64,000 bases of DNA from Arthrobacter burdickii. Lineage in GTDB: Bacteria > Actinomycetota > Actinomycetes > Actinomycetales > Micrococcaceae. A model generated the notes under the pieces. That model searched no databases and was not told where the DNA came from. It saw only the letters and a program-made list of their open reading frames with translations. Of this stretch, positions 19,451 through 27,110 are shown in pieces. Numbering within the stretch: the stretch's first letter is position 1; the number at the start of each line of letters is the position of its first letter. The stretch covers positions 1,426,001 through 1,490,000 of the forward strand of contig NZ_JAROCG010000001.1 in the NCBI RefSeq assembly GCF_030433645.1. The letters are read 5' to 3'. Both the position numbers and the translations under genes were made by a program.

Positions 19451-20860
19451 CTACACCAGCGCCGGGGCGAAGTCGTCGTGGACCGACACCCCCGGATCCA
19501 GCGAGTGCCAGGCGGAGGACAGGATGTCGACGGCCTGGCGCGTGTCCTCGAGCGGGTAGCTGAAGGGGACGCGGAGGAAGCGCTCGAAGACCCCTCCGAT
19601 GCCGAAGCGCGGCCCCGCTCCCAGCAGCAGGCCACGGTCCCGGGCCGCGAGGGCGAGCTGCGAACTGACAGGCGCACCGAGGTTGACCCACGTGCACAGT
19701 CCACCGGTCACGTGCGGAACCTCCCACTCCGGCAGGACCGCGCGCAGGAGCGACTCGAGGTTCCCGCGACCTTCCGCCAGCTGGCCCGCGCGGAACCGCA
19801 GCAGTTCGTCGTAGTTCCCGAGCATCTCGAGTGCTATCAGTTGCTCGAGGATCGGTGTCCCCAGATCCTGCGAGTATCGGGACTGGACGAGCCGGTGGAT
19901 CAGCTCCTCACCCGCGCGGATCCATCCGATGCGCAACCCGCCCCAGACCGTCTTGCCCATGGATCCGATCAGGACGGCCGGCCCGTAGGCGGCAAGGGGG
20001 AGTTCCGCACCGCCGTCGATGCGCAGTTCGGCCATCGTCTCATCGGCGACGACGACCGTGTCCTGGCGCACGGCTGCGCCCATCAGCCTCTGCCGCTGCT
20101 CGGCGGGCATGACGGCGCCGGTCGGGTTGTGGAAGTCGGGCATGACATAGGCCAGGGCCGGCTGCGCACGCCGGAGGGCCTGGTCGAGTCCGTCGTCGTC
20201 CCAGCCGCGGTGCACATCCACGGCCACGGGAACGAGGCGCCGGCCGGCCGACCGGAGGGCCTCGTACGCGTGGGGGTAGCTGGGCGCCTCCACGAGCACC
20301 GTGTCGGTGCGCTTCAGCAGGGTTCGCGCGAGGAGCGCGATGGCGTGCTGCGCACCGAGGGTCACCATGATCTGGTGCGGACCGGTGGGGACTCCGCGCG
20401 CCGTGTACCGGTCCGCGAGGGCCTGCCGCAGGCGCGGAAGTCCGTGTGGGTCGTAGCCGCTCGCGTTCAGGTAGGCGGGAAGCTCCGCGGCCGCCCTGGC
20501 CGCGGCCTCGCCGACCTGGGGCGCTGCCGGAAGGGTCGCCTTGCTGAGGTCGAGGACGACGGCGCCGCCGCCGTCGTCGTGGCCGGCACCGCGTCCGGGC
20601 ATGGCGACGACGCTTCCCGAACCCCGCGTGCTCTCGATGTAGCCGGCGGACCTGAGTCGCGCATAGGACGCGGCCACCAGGGTGCGGCTGACGGCGAGCT
20701 GTACGGCGAGCTCGCGCTCCGCCGGCAGCCGCGTGCCGAGGGGGATCCGGCCGTCCAGGGTGAGCAGCCGGATGCGGTCCGCCAGGGCGACGTAGGCGGG
20801 TCCGGTGGAGCGCCAGGCGCCGAGTTCCGTGACCAGGCGGCGGGCGGGTAGAACCATCAT
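19451..20860 (-). CDS. yczR: MocR-family PLP-dependent regulator (YczR-like)
   Basis: A 469-residue fusion of an N-terminal GntR winged helix (YVALADRIRLLTLDGRIPLG, LPAERELAVQLAVSRTLV) and a class I aminotransferase-like domain. The PLP lysine lies in IGSMGKTVWGGLRIGW and the PLP-contacting YVMPDFHNPTG is present. It is divergent from a YczE-type membrane protein, the defining neighbourhood of the YczR subgroup of MocR regulators. These sense PLP or a PLP adduct and control the neighbouring membrane protein. Start is one of two adjacent ATGs (20860 or 20857). A perfect inverted repeat sits between the two genes. Confidence 0.9.
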   Translation of the reverse strand: MMVLPARRLVTELGAWRSTGPAYVALADRIRLLTLDGRIPLGTRLPAERELAVQLAVSRTLVAASYARLRSAGYIESTRGSGSVVAMPGRGAGHDDGGGAVVLDLSKATLPAAPQVGEAAARAAAELPAYLNASGYDPHGLPRLRQALADRYTARGVPTGPHQIMVTLGAQHAIALLARTLLKRTDTVLVEAPSYPHAYEALRSAGRRLVPVAVDVHRGWDDDGLDQALRRAQPALAYVMPDFHNPTGAVMPAEQRQRLMGAAVRQDTVVVADETMAELRIDGGAELPLAAYGPAVLIGSMGKTVWGGLRIGWIRAGEELIHRLVQSRYSQDLGTPILEQLIALEMLGNYDELLRFRAGQLAEGRGNLESLLRAVLPEWEVPHVTGGLCTWVNLGAPVSSQLALAARDRGLLLGAGPRFGIGGVFERFLRVPFSYPLEDTRQAVDILSSAWHSLDPGVSVHDDFAPALV

Positions 20861-20868
20861 GGGGCCAC

Positions 20869-20886
20869 GATGCCACGATTGGCATC
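20869..20886. promoter_or_regulatory. Palindrome between yczR and yczE, probable YczR operator
   Basis: GATGCCA-CGAT-TGGCATC is a perfect 7-bp inverted repeat with a 4-base centre. A second, overlapping pair GATTGG (20877-20882) / CCAATC (20898-20903) adds wider symmetry. The whole 61-base divergent promoter is therefore covered by symmetric half-sites, as expected for a dimeric MocR regulator acting on both genes. Confidence 0.55.
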
Positions 20887-20921
20887 TTGATGTAAGTCCA
20901 ATCAGCGGCTCTACTGGAGGA

Positions 20922-21542
20922 ATGACGTTTCTCGGCGCCCGGCGCGGGCTGCAGCTCCTTCTCGGCCTCTTCCTCTACGGATTCTCGCTCGCCATGATGA
21001 TCCGGGCCACGCTCGGGGTGTCTCCGTGGGACGTCCTCAGCCAGGGAGGCTCCCTCCGGACCGGGATCCCGTTCGGTTTCATGACCAACATCATCGGCTT
21101 GATCGTCCTGCTGCTCTGGATACCGCTCAGGCAGCGCCCGGGCATCGGGACCATCCTGAACGCTCTGCTCGTGGGACCGAGCGCCGAGGTGGGCCTCGCG
21201 CTCCTGGCCGAGCCGGGCGCGCTGTGGGCGCGGATCCTGCTGTTCTCGGGTGGACTGGTGCTGCTCGCCGCTGCTAGCGGGCTCTACATCGGTGCGCGGC
21301 TCGGTCCTGGGCCCCGCGACGGCCTCATGACCGGTCTCCACGACCGCTTCGGTCTGCCGATCTGGCTTGTCCGCACGGCGATCGAGGGTACGGTCCTGCT
21401 GCTCGGCTGGCTGCTCGGAGGATCGGTGGGCCTCGGAACGGTGGCCTTCGCACTGCTCATCGGGCCACTGGTCAATGTCGCGCTGCCGCTGTTCCGCATC
21501 CCCGAGCATCCCCGGCCGGTGCCGGGGGTCGCGGTCGGCTGA
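20922..21542 (+). CDS. yczE: YczE/YyaS-family integral membrane protein
   Basis: A 206-residue membrane protein with about five hydrophobic helices. The opening GLFLYGFSLAMMIRATLGVSPWDV and GIPFGFMTNIIGLIVLLLWIPL are typical of the YczE family (COG2364). TGGAGG directly before ATG 20922 fixes the start. The function is not established; the tight divergent pairing with a YczR-type MocR regulator suggests a transporter tied to vitamin B6 or a PLP-derived signal. Transcribed alone, followed by about 90 bases before the next gene. Confidence 0.85.
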   Translation: MTFLGARRGLQLLLGLFLYGFSLAMMIRATLGVSPWDVLSQGGSLRTGIPFGFMTNIIGLIVLLLWIPLRQRPGIGTILNALLVGPSAEVGLALLAEPGALWARILLFSGGLVLLAAASGLYIGARLGPGPRDGLMTGLHDRFGLPIWLVRTAIEGTVLLLGWLLGGSVGLGTVAFALLIGPLVNVALPLFRIPEHPRPVPGVAVG

Positions 21543-21635
21543 TTCCCGGCGCCTGCGGAACTCCCTCGGCGGAGCCGGAGGTAACCGGCGGACGCCGCCC
21601 TAGACTGGTAGTCCTGCCGCCACCGAGAGGATCCA

Positions 21636-22499
21636 ATGATCACCGTTGTCCCCGCTGCCGAGAACCTCACCCCCTGGCGGGAGGTGGGGCAGGGCATCTA
21701 CGTGCTGCGCACCGCCGGGTTCCGGATGAACGTCGGGCTCGTCGTCGGGGCGGACCGGGCGCTCGTCGTCGACACCGGTGCCGGCCCCCTCGGTGCCGCC
21801 GAGGTGTTCGCGCACGTACGGGACATCACGGGGCTGCCGCTGATCGTCGTCAACACGCACGCCCATGCCGACCACTTCTTCGGCAACAGCTACTTCGCCT
21901 CGCGCGGCGTCGAGGAGTTCTGGGCGACGTCGCGCTGCAGTGCGGTGCAGGCAGAGACCGGTGAGGGGCAGCGGACGCTGGTCGCCGCCGTCGAGCCGGC
22001 CATGGGTGTGGGCGACGGCGCCCAGACGGACGTCCTGCCTGCCAACCGCCTGGTCGAGGGGACACCCGTGGACCTGGACCTCGGCGGCGTATCCGTGACG
22101 CTGTTCCACCTCGGCCGGGGCCACACCGACCACGACCTCCTGGTCGGAGCGGGCAACGTCCTCTTCACAGGAGACCTCGTCGAGGAGGGGGCCGACCCGG
22201 CGTTCGAGGACTCGTTCCCCACCGACTGGGTGCGGACGCTCGGCAAGATGGTAGCGCTGGAGGACCTCTACGACGTCTTCGTGCCCGGACACGGTGATCC
22301 CGTGGCGGTGGCCGAGGTCATCACGCAGATGAACAAGATGCGCAGTGCCGTCCGCGTGACCCGCCTCGCGATGGATGAGGCGTCCCTGGACGTGACGAAG
22401 GCCATCCCTATCCTGCCGTACGGTCCCGAGCAGTCGCGGGTGCTGCTGATCCGCCTGCGCACGCTGGCGCACTGGAAGTGGCTCACGCGCAAGCACTAG
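21636..22499 (+). CDS. MBL-fold metallohydrolase
   Basis: A 287-residue metallo-beta-lactamase-fold hydrolase. The metal motif THAHADHFFGN is complete, later ligands lie in LGRGHTDHDL and VPGHGDPV, and DTGAGP begins the fold. Spacing resembles the SoxH/quinoprotein-relay group and small metal-dependent hydrolases; substrate is not predictable. GAGAGGATCC precedes the ATG, and TAGACT at 21601-21606 is a possible -10 box. No operon partner; the DNA just downstream holds the decayed DUF427 gene. Confidence 0.85.
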   Translation: MITVVPAAENLTPWREVGQGIYVLRTAGFRMNVGLVVGADRALVVDTGAGPLGAAEVFAHVRDITGLPLIVVNTHAHADHFFGNSYFASRGVEEFWATSRCSAVQAETGEGQRTLVAAVEPAMGVGDGAQTDVLPANRLVEGTPVDLDLGGVSVTLFHLGRGHTDHDLLVGAGNVLFTGDLVEEGADPAFEDSFPTDWVRTLGKMVALEDLYDVFVPGHGDPVAVAEVITQMNKMRSAVRVTRLAMDEASLDVTKAIPILPYGPEQSRVLLIRLRTLAHWKWLTRKH

Positions 22500-22769
22500 C
22501 GCCGGGCCGGCAGCGACGGAGTGGTGTCGGCTCCCTGCCCTCGAAACCATGCTGCCGGTGCGCTACTACTTCCGTACGGACGGCGTCGAGGTGCCTCTGG
22601 TTCCCAGCCCGACCCGGACCGTCTGCCCGTGCAAGGGCAGGGCGTGGACCTACGCGGAGCCGTTCGGCGACGCTTCGGCACTGGCCGGGTACCTCTGCTT
22701 CTTCTACGAGCGGCTCGATCTGGTGCTGGACTGGTCGCGGAGGCCTCGCCCCGTACCCCCTCTACCTAA
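22500..22769 (+). pseudogene. Decayed DUF427-domain gene
   Basis: From about 22540 the frame starting at ATG 22549 reads LPVRYYFRTDGVEVPLVPSP, TRTVCPCKGRA, then WTYAEP and LAGYLCFFYERLDLVLD. This is the second half of a DUF427 domain, but the segment normally lying between the CPYKG-like motif and W-x-Y-x-x-P (roughly 15-20 residues) is missing, and there is no N-terminal half. After 22735 the family-like ending (PRTPST, stop at 22767-22769) is in a different frame. Internal deletion, missing start and a frameshift together mark a relic. Confidence 0.6.
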
Positions 22770-22803
22770 CGCGCTCGCGGGGCAATCCCCCTCTGTACCT
22801 AAC
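22756..22803. repeat. Imperfect direct repeats upstream of the surface cluster
   Basis: CCCCCTCTACCTAAC (22756-22770) and CCCCCTCTGTACCTAAC (22787-22803) are identical except for a two-base insertion and start 31 bases apart, about three helical turns. They lie upstream of the GT2-kinase cluster and could be tandem regulator sites. Confidence 0.45.
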
Positions 22804-22988
22804 AGGTCACTCGGCGTTACTCCTCCACCCCTAGCCCCTGCGATACCGGGGAATTCCCCAAGTAGGAAGCGCTATAAAAGCGAGTACCTGCTACTGGTGT
22901 TTACCCGGGTTGGTCGACTATATGCTCGGGGGTCACTGGCACCCACAACGGGGCGTTCCAGAGGCCGAAGTAATCTACACACCCTGAA
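22804..22988 (+). promoter_or_regulatory. Promoter region of the surface glycan cluster
   Basis: This 185-base stretch is clearly poorer in GC than its surroundings. It holds a perfect palindrome GGGGAATTCCCC (22848-22859), a -10-like TATAAA (22873-22878) inside GCGCTATAAAAGCG, and a second AT-rich box TATATGCT (22919-22926). No convincing -35 partner is seen for either. No gene fits here; I read it as a long regulated leader for the cluster starting at 22989. Confidence 0.45.
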
Positions 22989-23852
22989 GTGGTGAGGCAT
23001 TTGTCTATTTCCATCCAGCCCTCGATTTCGTTTTCCAAACCCGCGGCAGCGCCGGTGAGGGCGTCGATAAGCGTCGTAATTCCAACTTTGAACGAGGCCC
23101 AGAACATCCCTTGGGTCCTTCGGCGTATGCCTTTGTACGTGGACGAGGTCGTGCTTGTCGACGGTCGTTCCACGGACAATACCGTCGGGGTGGCGCGGGC
23201 ACTGCGCAGCGATATCGTCGTGGTCAATGAACTGCGTAAGGGCAAAGGTGTCGCACTCCGGTCAGGATTTGCTGCGGCAACCGGTGACATCATCGTCATG
23301 CTGGACGCCGATGGAAGCATGGATCCCCAGGAGATCGGCTGGTTCGTCTCCCCACTCCAGCACGACTACGACTTCGTCAAGGGTTCCCGGTACGTCACCG
23401 GAGGAGGGTCCGAGGACCTGACGTGGCTGCGGCGGACAGGGAACCGTGCGCTGACCGGACTGGCCAACGCGGTTCTGCACAGCAACTACTCGGACCTCTG
23501 CTACGGCTACATCGCATTCCGGCGGGAGTGCCTGGACATCCTGCAACTGGAATCCGACGGATTCGAGATCGAGACGGAGCTGATCGTCAGGGCCGCGAGG
23601 GCGGGCCTCAGGATTGCCGAGGTCCCCAGCTTCGAACTGGACCGCATCTCCGGGGCGTCGAACCTCCAGACTTTCAGGGACGGCTGGCGGGTACTGGGGA
23701 CGATGGCCCATGAATGCCTTCTCTGGGAGGCCCCCACAGCCGGCGCGCGCCCGGAGGCGCTGCGCCGCGTGAAGTACGCCTACGCCAACGTGACCTTCCC
23801 GCGAACACCCACTGATCCGACAAGCGTTCTTCCAGTGATAAGCGTGGCCTGA
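22989..23852 (+). CDS. GT2 family glycosyltransferase (polyprenyl-phosphate sugar transferase-like)
   Basis: A 287-residue soluble GT-A glycosyltransferase. VVIPTLNEAQNIPWVL opens the nucleotide-binding fold, the metal-binding DXD motif is DADGS (106-110), and FEIETELIVRAARAGLRIAE matches the polyprenyl-phosphate mannose/glucose synthase group. No membrane helix. The start is uncertain: GTG 22989, GTG 22992 or TTG 23001, the last having GTGAGG upstream. First gene of the accessory cluster; it probably charges a lipid carrier or adds an early sugar. Confidence 0.86.
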   Translation: MVRHLSISIQPSISFSKPAAAPVRASISVVIPTLNEAQNIPWVLRRMPLYVDEVVLVDGRSTDNTVGVARALRSDIVVVNELRKGKGVALRSGFAAATGDIIVMLDADGSMDPQEIGWFVSPLQHDYDFVKGSRYVTGGGSEDLTWLRRTGNRALTGLANAVLHSNYSDLCYGYIAFRRECLDILQLESDGFEIETELIVRAARAGLRIAEVPSFELDRISGASNLQTFRDGWRVLGTMAHECLLWEAPTAGARPEALRRVKYAYANVTFPRTPTDPTSVLPVISVA

Positions 23853-23916
23853 CCCGGCTGACACCGCCCACCAGCACGACAATCCGACCTACACCACATC
23901 CAGACAGGGGACGACC

Positions 23917-25005
23917 ATGCGCACCTCGCAGACCGAGGCACTGTATTTCGACATCCACGGCCGCGTCACAATACGCGTCGACGCACAAGCGCCGGCAGCG
24001 ATGCAGCTCAAGAGCATGTTGGCGTGCTTCGCCACCGACACGGAACGGCCGGCCGACATCGTCGTCGATGCCCAGCCGGAGCCGATGCCCGAGGCCGGCC
24101 TGCTCGAGCACGAGCTCGCGTACACGGAGAACAGCGTTCGTTTCCAGGACGATCGGGTCCAGATCGTGAGGGACGCAGAGCAGTGGCGCATCCACGGGCC
24201 GGGCGAACTGCTGACCTCCGTGGTCCCTGTTCTCGATGCCGCCATGATCAGTCGGGGAGCCGGCATGATCCACGCGGCGACGATGGCATACCGGGGCCAC
24301 GCGATCGCGCTTCCCGCCGCCGGAGGGACCGGCAAGACGAGCACCGCCGCCAAGCTGATGCGGCGCGAGGGATGGTCGTTCATCGGCGACGACTGGGCCT
24401 TCCTGTCCGAGGACGCCGAGCTGCTCGGCTACGCGAAGCCGATGTTCATCAAGCCACACCACCGGACCATCTACCCGCATCTGTTCGAAGGTGTCCGGAA
24501 GCCCCTCGTCCCGTCGCAGCTCTCCCAGAGCGTCGGCCGTCTCACCACGGTGGTGCATCCGTACGTCATCCGCTATCCGCGCCTGGCGGACTTCTCCCGA
24601 CGCTGGTCGCCCGAGCACCGCATGGTTGAGCCGGCAACCGCGTTCCCGGGACAGGAAGTGACGACCTCGGCCCCGCTCGCGGCCGTCATCTACATCGAGC
24701 GTTTCGAGGGCACCCGGTCCCGGCTCGTCGAGAAGTCGAAGGAGTGGATGGTCGACCGCATGATCGGCAACTTCCACATCGAGATGGCAGGCTTCTCGCA
24801 GCAGGTTGTCACCGGTCTGGCGGCTACGTCCGTCGTCCCGTGGCGCGAGCACTTCGCGGCCAAGGGGGACGTGCTGAGCAAGGCGCTCGACGGACGACCC
24901 TGCCACCTGCTGCAGGTGCCCGCCGCATACTCGGCCGACGAGGCGTCGGACGACATCGTCCGGTACCTCGAGGAGCTGCTGCCGTCGGTCCTCGAGCAGG
25001 TCTGA
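23917..25005 (+). CDS. HPr-kinase-like P-loop kinase (HprK-related)
   Basis: A 362-residue cytoplasmic protein. The P-loop AAGGTGKTS (134-142) is followed by a helix and FIGDDW (155-160), matching the Walker A and acidic metal motif of the C-terminal domain of HPr kinase/phosphorylase. The 125-residue N-terminal part (from ALYFDIHGRVTIRV) is not the HprK N-domain. Related kinases occur in lasso-peptide and polysaccharide clusters. No HPr gene is nearby, so the target is more likely a sugar, lipid or peptide of this cluster. Ten bases separate it from the next GT gene, so they are one operon. The kinase activity itself is inferred from motifs. Confidence 0.78.
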   Translation: MRTSQTEALYFDIHGRVTIRVDAQAPAAMQLKSMLACFATDTERPADIVVDAQPEPMPEAGLLEHELAYTENSVRFQDDRVQIVRDAEQWRIHGPGELLTSVVPVLDAAMISRGAGMIHAATMAYRGHAIALPAAGGTGKTSTAAKLMRREGWSFIGDDWAFLSEDAELLGYAKPMFIKPHHRTIYPHLFEGVRKPLVPSQLSQSVGRLTTVVHPYVIRYPRLADFSRRWSPEHRMVEPATAFPGQEVTTSAPLAAVIYIERFEGTRSRLVEKSKEWMVDRMIGNFHIEMAGFSQQVVTGLAATSVVPWREHFAAKGDVLSKALDGRPCHLLQVPAAYSADEASDDIVRYLEELLPSVLEQV

Positions 25006-25015
25006 GGGGGACACC

Positions 25016-25837
25016 GTGGGTCACAGCCCTGCCGAGGTCACTGCGGTCGTTCCGGCCCGCAACGCCGAGCAACTTCTTCCGCGCTGCCTGGAGGCCCTGC
25101 GGGCGTCCGGTGTCGCCGAGATCATCCTGGTGGACGGGTTGTCCACGGACCGCACCGTCGAGCTCGCCCATGCGGCCGGCGCCCGGGTCCTGAGCGACGA
25201 GGGCCGCGGTCTGCCATGGGCACGAACACTCGGCGTGCAGAGCAGCACCACCCGCTGGGTCCTGCTCTGCGACGCCGACGTCGTCTTCGGGCCCACGGGG
25301 GTCGCCGACCTGCTCACGGAGCTGGTCGAGGGCAACTACGACGCTCTCCAGGCCGGTCTGGAGAGTGTCGCCGGACCGGGCTACTGGGGGCAGGCGCTGG
25401 CGCATCACCACCGCACCGGCCGCAGCCGGAACTGGTTCGGGCTGGTGGCGACGCTCGTCGACCGGGACCTGATGCTGGGCATGGGGTTCGACGACTCCTT
25501 CAAGTCGGGGGAGGACATCGAGCTGCGCTGGCGGATGAGGCAGTCGGGGCTGCGAACCGCGGTGTCGGACCGGGTCATGGTCGAACATCGCTTCGCCGCG
25601 GATGACTTCGACTTCGCGCTCGACCAGTTCCTCATGGACGGAACGGGACTGGGCCGGATGATCCGGAAGCACGGCTGGCGTGGGGCGAGGTTGGCGCTGC
25701 TGCCGGCCGCCGCAGCAGTCCGGGGTAGCGCCCTGAGCCTGGTCGCAGGTCAGCCCCGGTGGCTGCGCTACTACATCGCTTTCTGCTGGTACAACTACGC
25801 GGGCCTGGCGAGGGGAGTCGCGCGCCGTGAGGGCTAG
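25016..25837 (+). CDS. GT2 family glycosyltransferase
   Basis: A 273-residue GT-A glycosyltransferase: VTAVVPARNAEQLLPRCLEA at the start, DXD as CDADV, and SGEDIELRWRMRQSG holding the presumed catalytic-base ED motif. A hydrophobic C-terminal stretch (WLRYYIAFCWYNYAGL) may anchor it to the membrane. GAGGGGG upstream fixes GTG 25016. It ends 11 bases inside the flippase gene. Donor and acceptor cannot be told from sequence; its place between the kinase and the flippase suggests chain assembly on a lipid carrier. Confidence 0.87.
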   Translation: MGHSPAEVTAVVPARNAEQLLPRCLEALRASGVAEIILVDGLSTDRTVELAHAAGARVLSDEGRGLPWARTLGVQSSTTRWVLLCDADVVFGPTGVADLLTELVEGNYDALQAGLESVAGPGYWGQALAHHHRTGRSRNWFGLVATLVDRDLMLGMGFDDSFKSGEDIELRWRMRQSGLRTAVSDRVMVEHRFAADDFDFALDQFLMDGTGLGRMIRKHGWRGARLALLPAAAAVRGSALSLVAGQPRWLRYYIAFCWYNYAGLARGVARREG

Positions 25838-27110
25838 GCGGGGGACCGCTGTGGCGGATGCGGCGATCGTCCGCCATTCCGCCCTGCGCAGCTCGCTCGG
25901 CCTCATCGTGGGCAAGGTCGCCCAGACGGGCTCGGGTTTCGCCTTCTGGGTCGTGGCGGCCCATGCCACCGCGGATCGTGAGATCGGCCTGACCGCGGCC
26001 GCGGTGTCGGCGGTGATGATCTGCACGCAGCTGGCCGTGCTGGGTGCCGGGTCCGCCGTGATCGTCGCGGTAGGCCGAGGGGAGGCGCCCGCGCGGGTGC
26101 TGGACGCAGCGTTCGCCATCGTGGGGCTGGCCGGCACCACGCTGGCCCTTGGCTACCTCGTGCTGCAGTCCGCCCTCGCACCGGACACGTCGTCGGAATC
26201 GGTGCTCTTCTGGCTCACGTTCCTCGTGGCTGCCGTCGCCGGTACCGTCGCCATCGTCCTGGACCAGGCGCTCGTGGCGTTGGGCCGGGGTGCTACCGCT
26301 ACCCCGAGGTACATCCTGGGCGGCGGGGTCTCACTGGCGGCCGCGGCGCTCGTCGCATGGCAGGCGCAGGGTGCAACCGCCGACGTGCTGATGGCCTGCT
26401 GGGCGCTCGGATCGATCACGGCGTGCGCCGTCGGCGCGGTACAGCTGCGACGGCTGGTCGGTTACCGGCCGCGACCATCCTTGCGCTCCGCACGAGGCCT
26501 CCCACTGCTGTCGCTCGGCATTCCGAACCAGCTCCTCACCCTCACCGAGCGCCTCCCAGGGCTGGTGCTGCCGCTGCTGCTTGCGCACATGGTGGCGCCG
26601 GAGGCCGCTGCCTACTGGTATCCCGCATGGATGATGGCCTGGGCTGCCTACACAGCACCGATGCTGATGGGCATCGTCCAGTTCTCCGAGGGAGTCCGCG
26701 AACCGGCCCGCCTGGTGTCGACCACCTGGGCGAGTCTCCGGTGGTCACTCGCGGTGGGAGGCCTGGCTTCCGTCGTCCTCATCGTCTTCGCCCACCCACT
26801 GCTCACCCTGCTGGGTGAGCGGTACGCAGACTCCTCCGCCGGCGCCCTGCGATGGTTGGCGGCCGGAGTGGTGGCGTACGCGGTGCTGCAGGCCTACAAT
26901 GCCGTGTGCCGGGCCCGCGGTCGGTTTGCGGAGGCGATCGCGGTCGGCCTCGTACTCGGCATCGCCCTGTGCACCGCGGCAGTGTGGGCCGCCGACAGGG
27001 GCGCCACGGCCATGGCCTTGGCGTGGCTGGTGGTGCTCTCCATCGGGGCCGTGGCGGTCGGTGTCCGGTTGGTCGCCGTCCTCCACCGCCTGACGAAGGA
27101 CGCTCGATGA
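25827..27110 (+). CDS. Polysaccharide flippase-like membrane protein (MATE/Wzx superfamily)
   Basis: A 427-residue integral membrane protein with about 12 hydrophobic helices and few charged residues inside them, the layout of Wzx-type oligosaccharide flippases. SLGLIVGKVAQTGSGFAFWV is a typical first helix pair. It overlaps the preceding GT by 11 bases and the next membrane gene by four. Its presence with two glycosyltransferases implies that a lipid-linked glycan is moved across the membrane. GTG 25827 is the likely start, giving a short basic N-terminus. Confidence 0.8.
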   Translation: MRARRGTAVADAAIVRHSALRSSLGLIVGKVAQTGSGFAFWVVAAHATADREIGLTAAAVSAVMICTQLAVLGAGSAVIVAVGRGEAPARVLDAAFAIVGLAGTTLALGYLVLQSALAPDTSSESVLFWLTFLVAAVAGTVAIVLDQALVALGRGATATPRYILGGGVSLAAAALVAWQAQGATADVLMACWALGSITACAVGAVQLRRLVGYRPRPSLRSARGLPLLSLGIPNQLLTLTERLPGLVLPLLLAHMVAPEAAAYWYPAWMMAWAAYTAPMLMGIVQFSEGVREPARLVSTTWASLRWSLAVGGLASVVLIVFAHPLLTLLGERYADSSAGALRWLAAGVVAYAVLQAYNAVCRARGRFAEAIAVGLVLGIALCTAAVWAADRGATAMALAWLVVLSIGAVAVGVRLVAVLHRLTKDAR

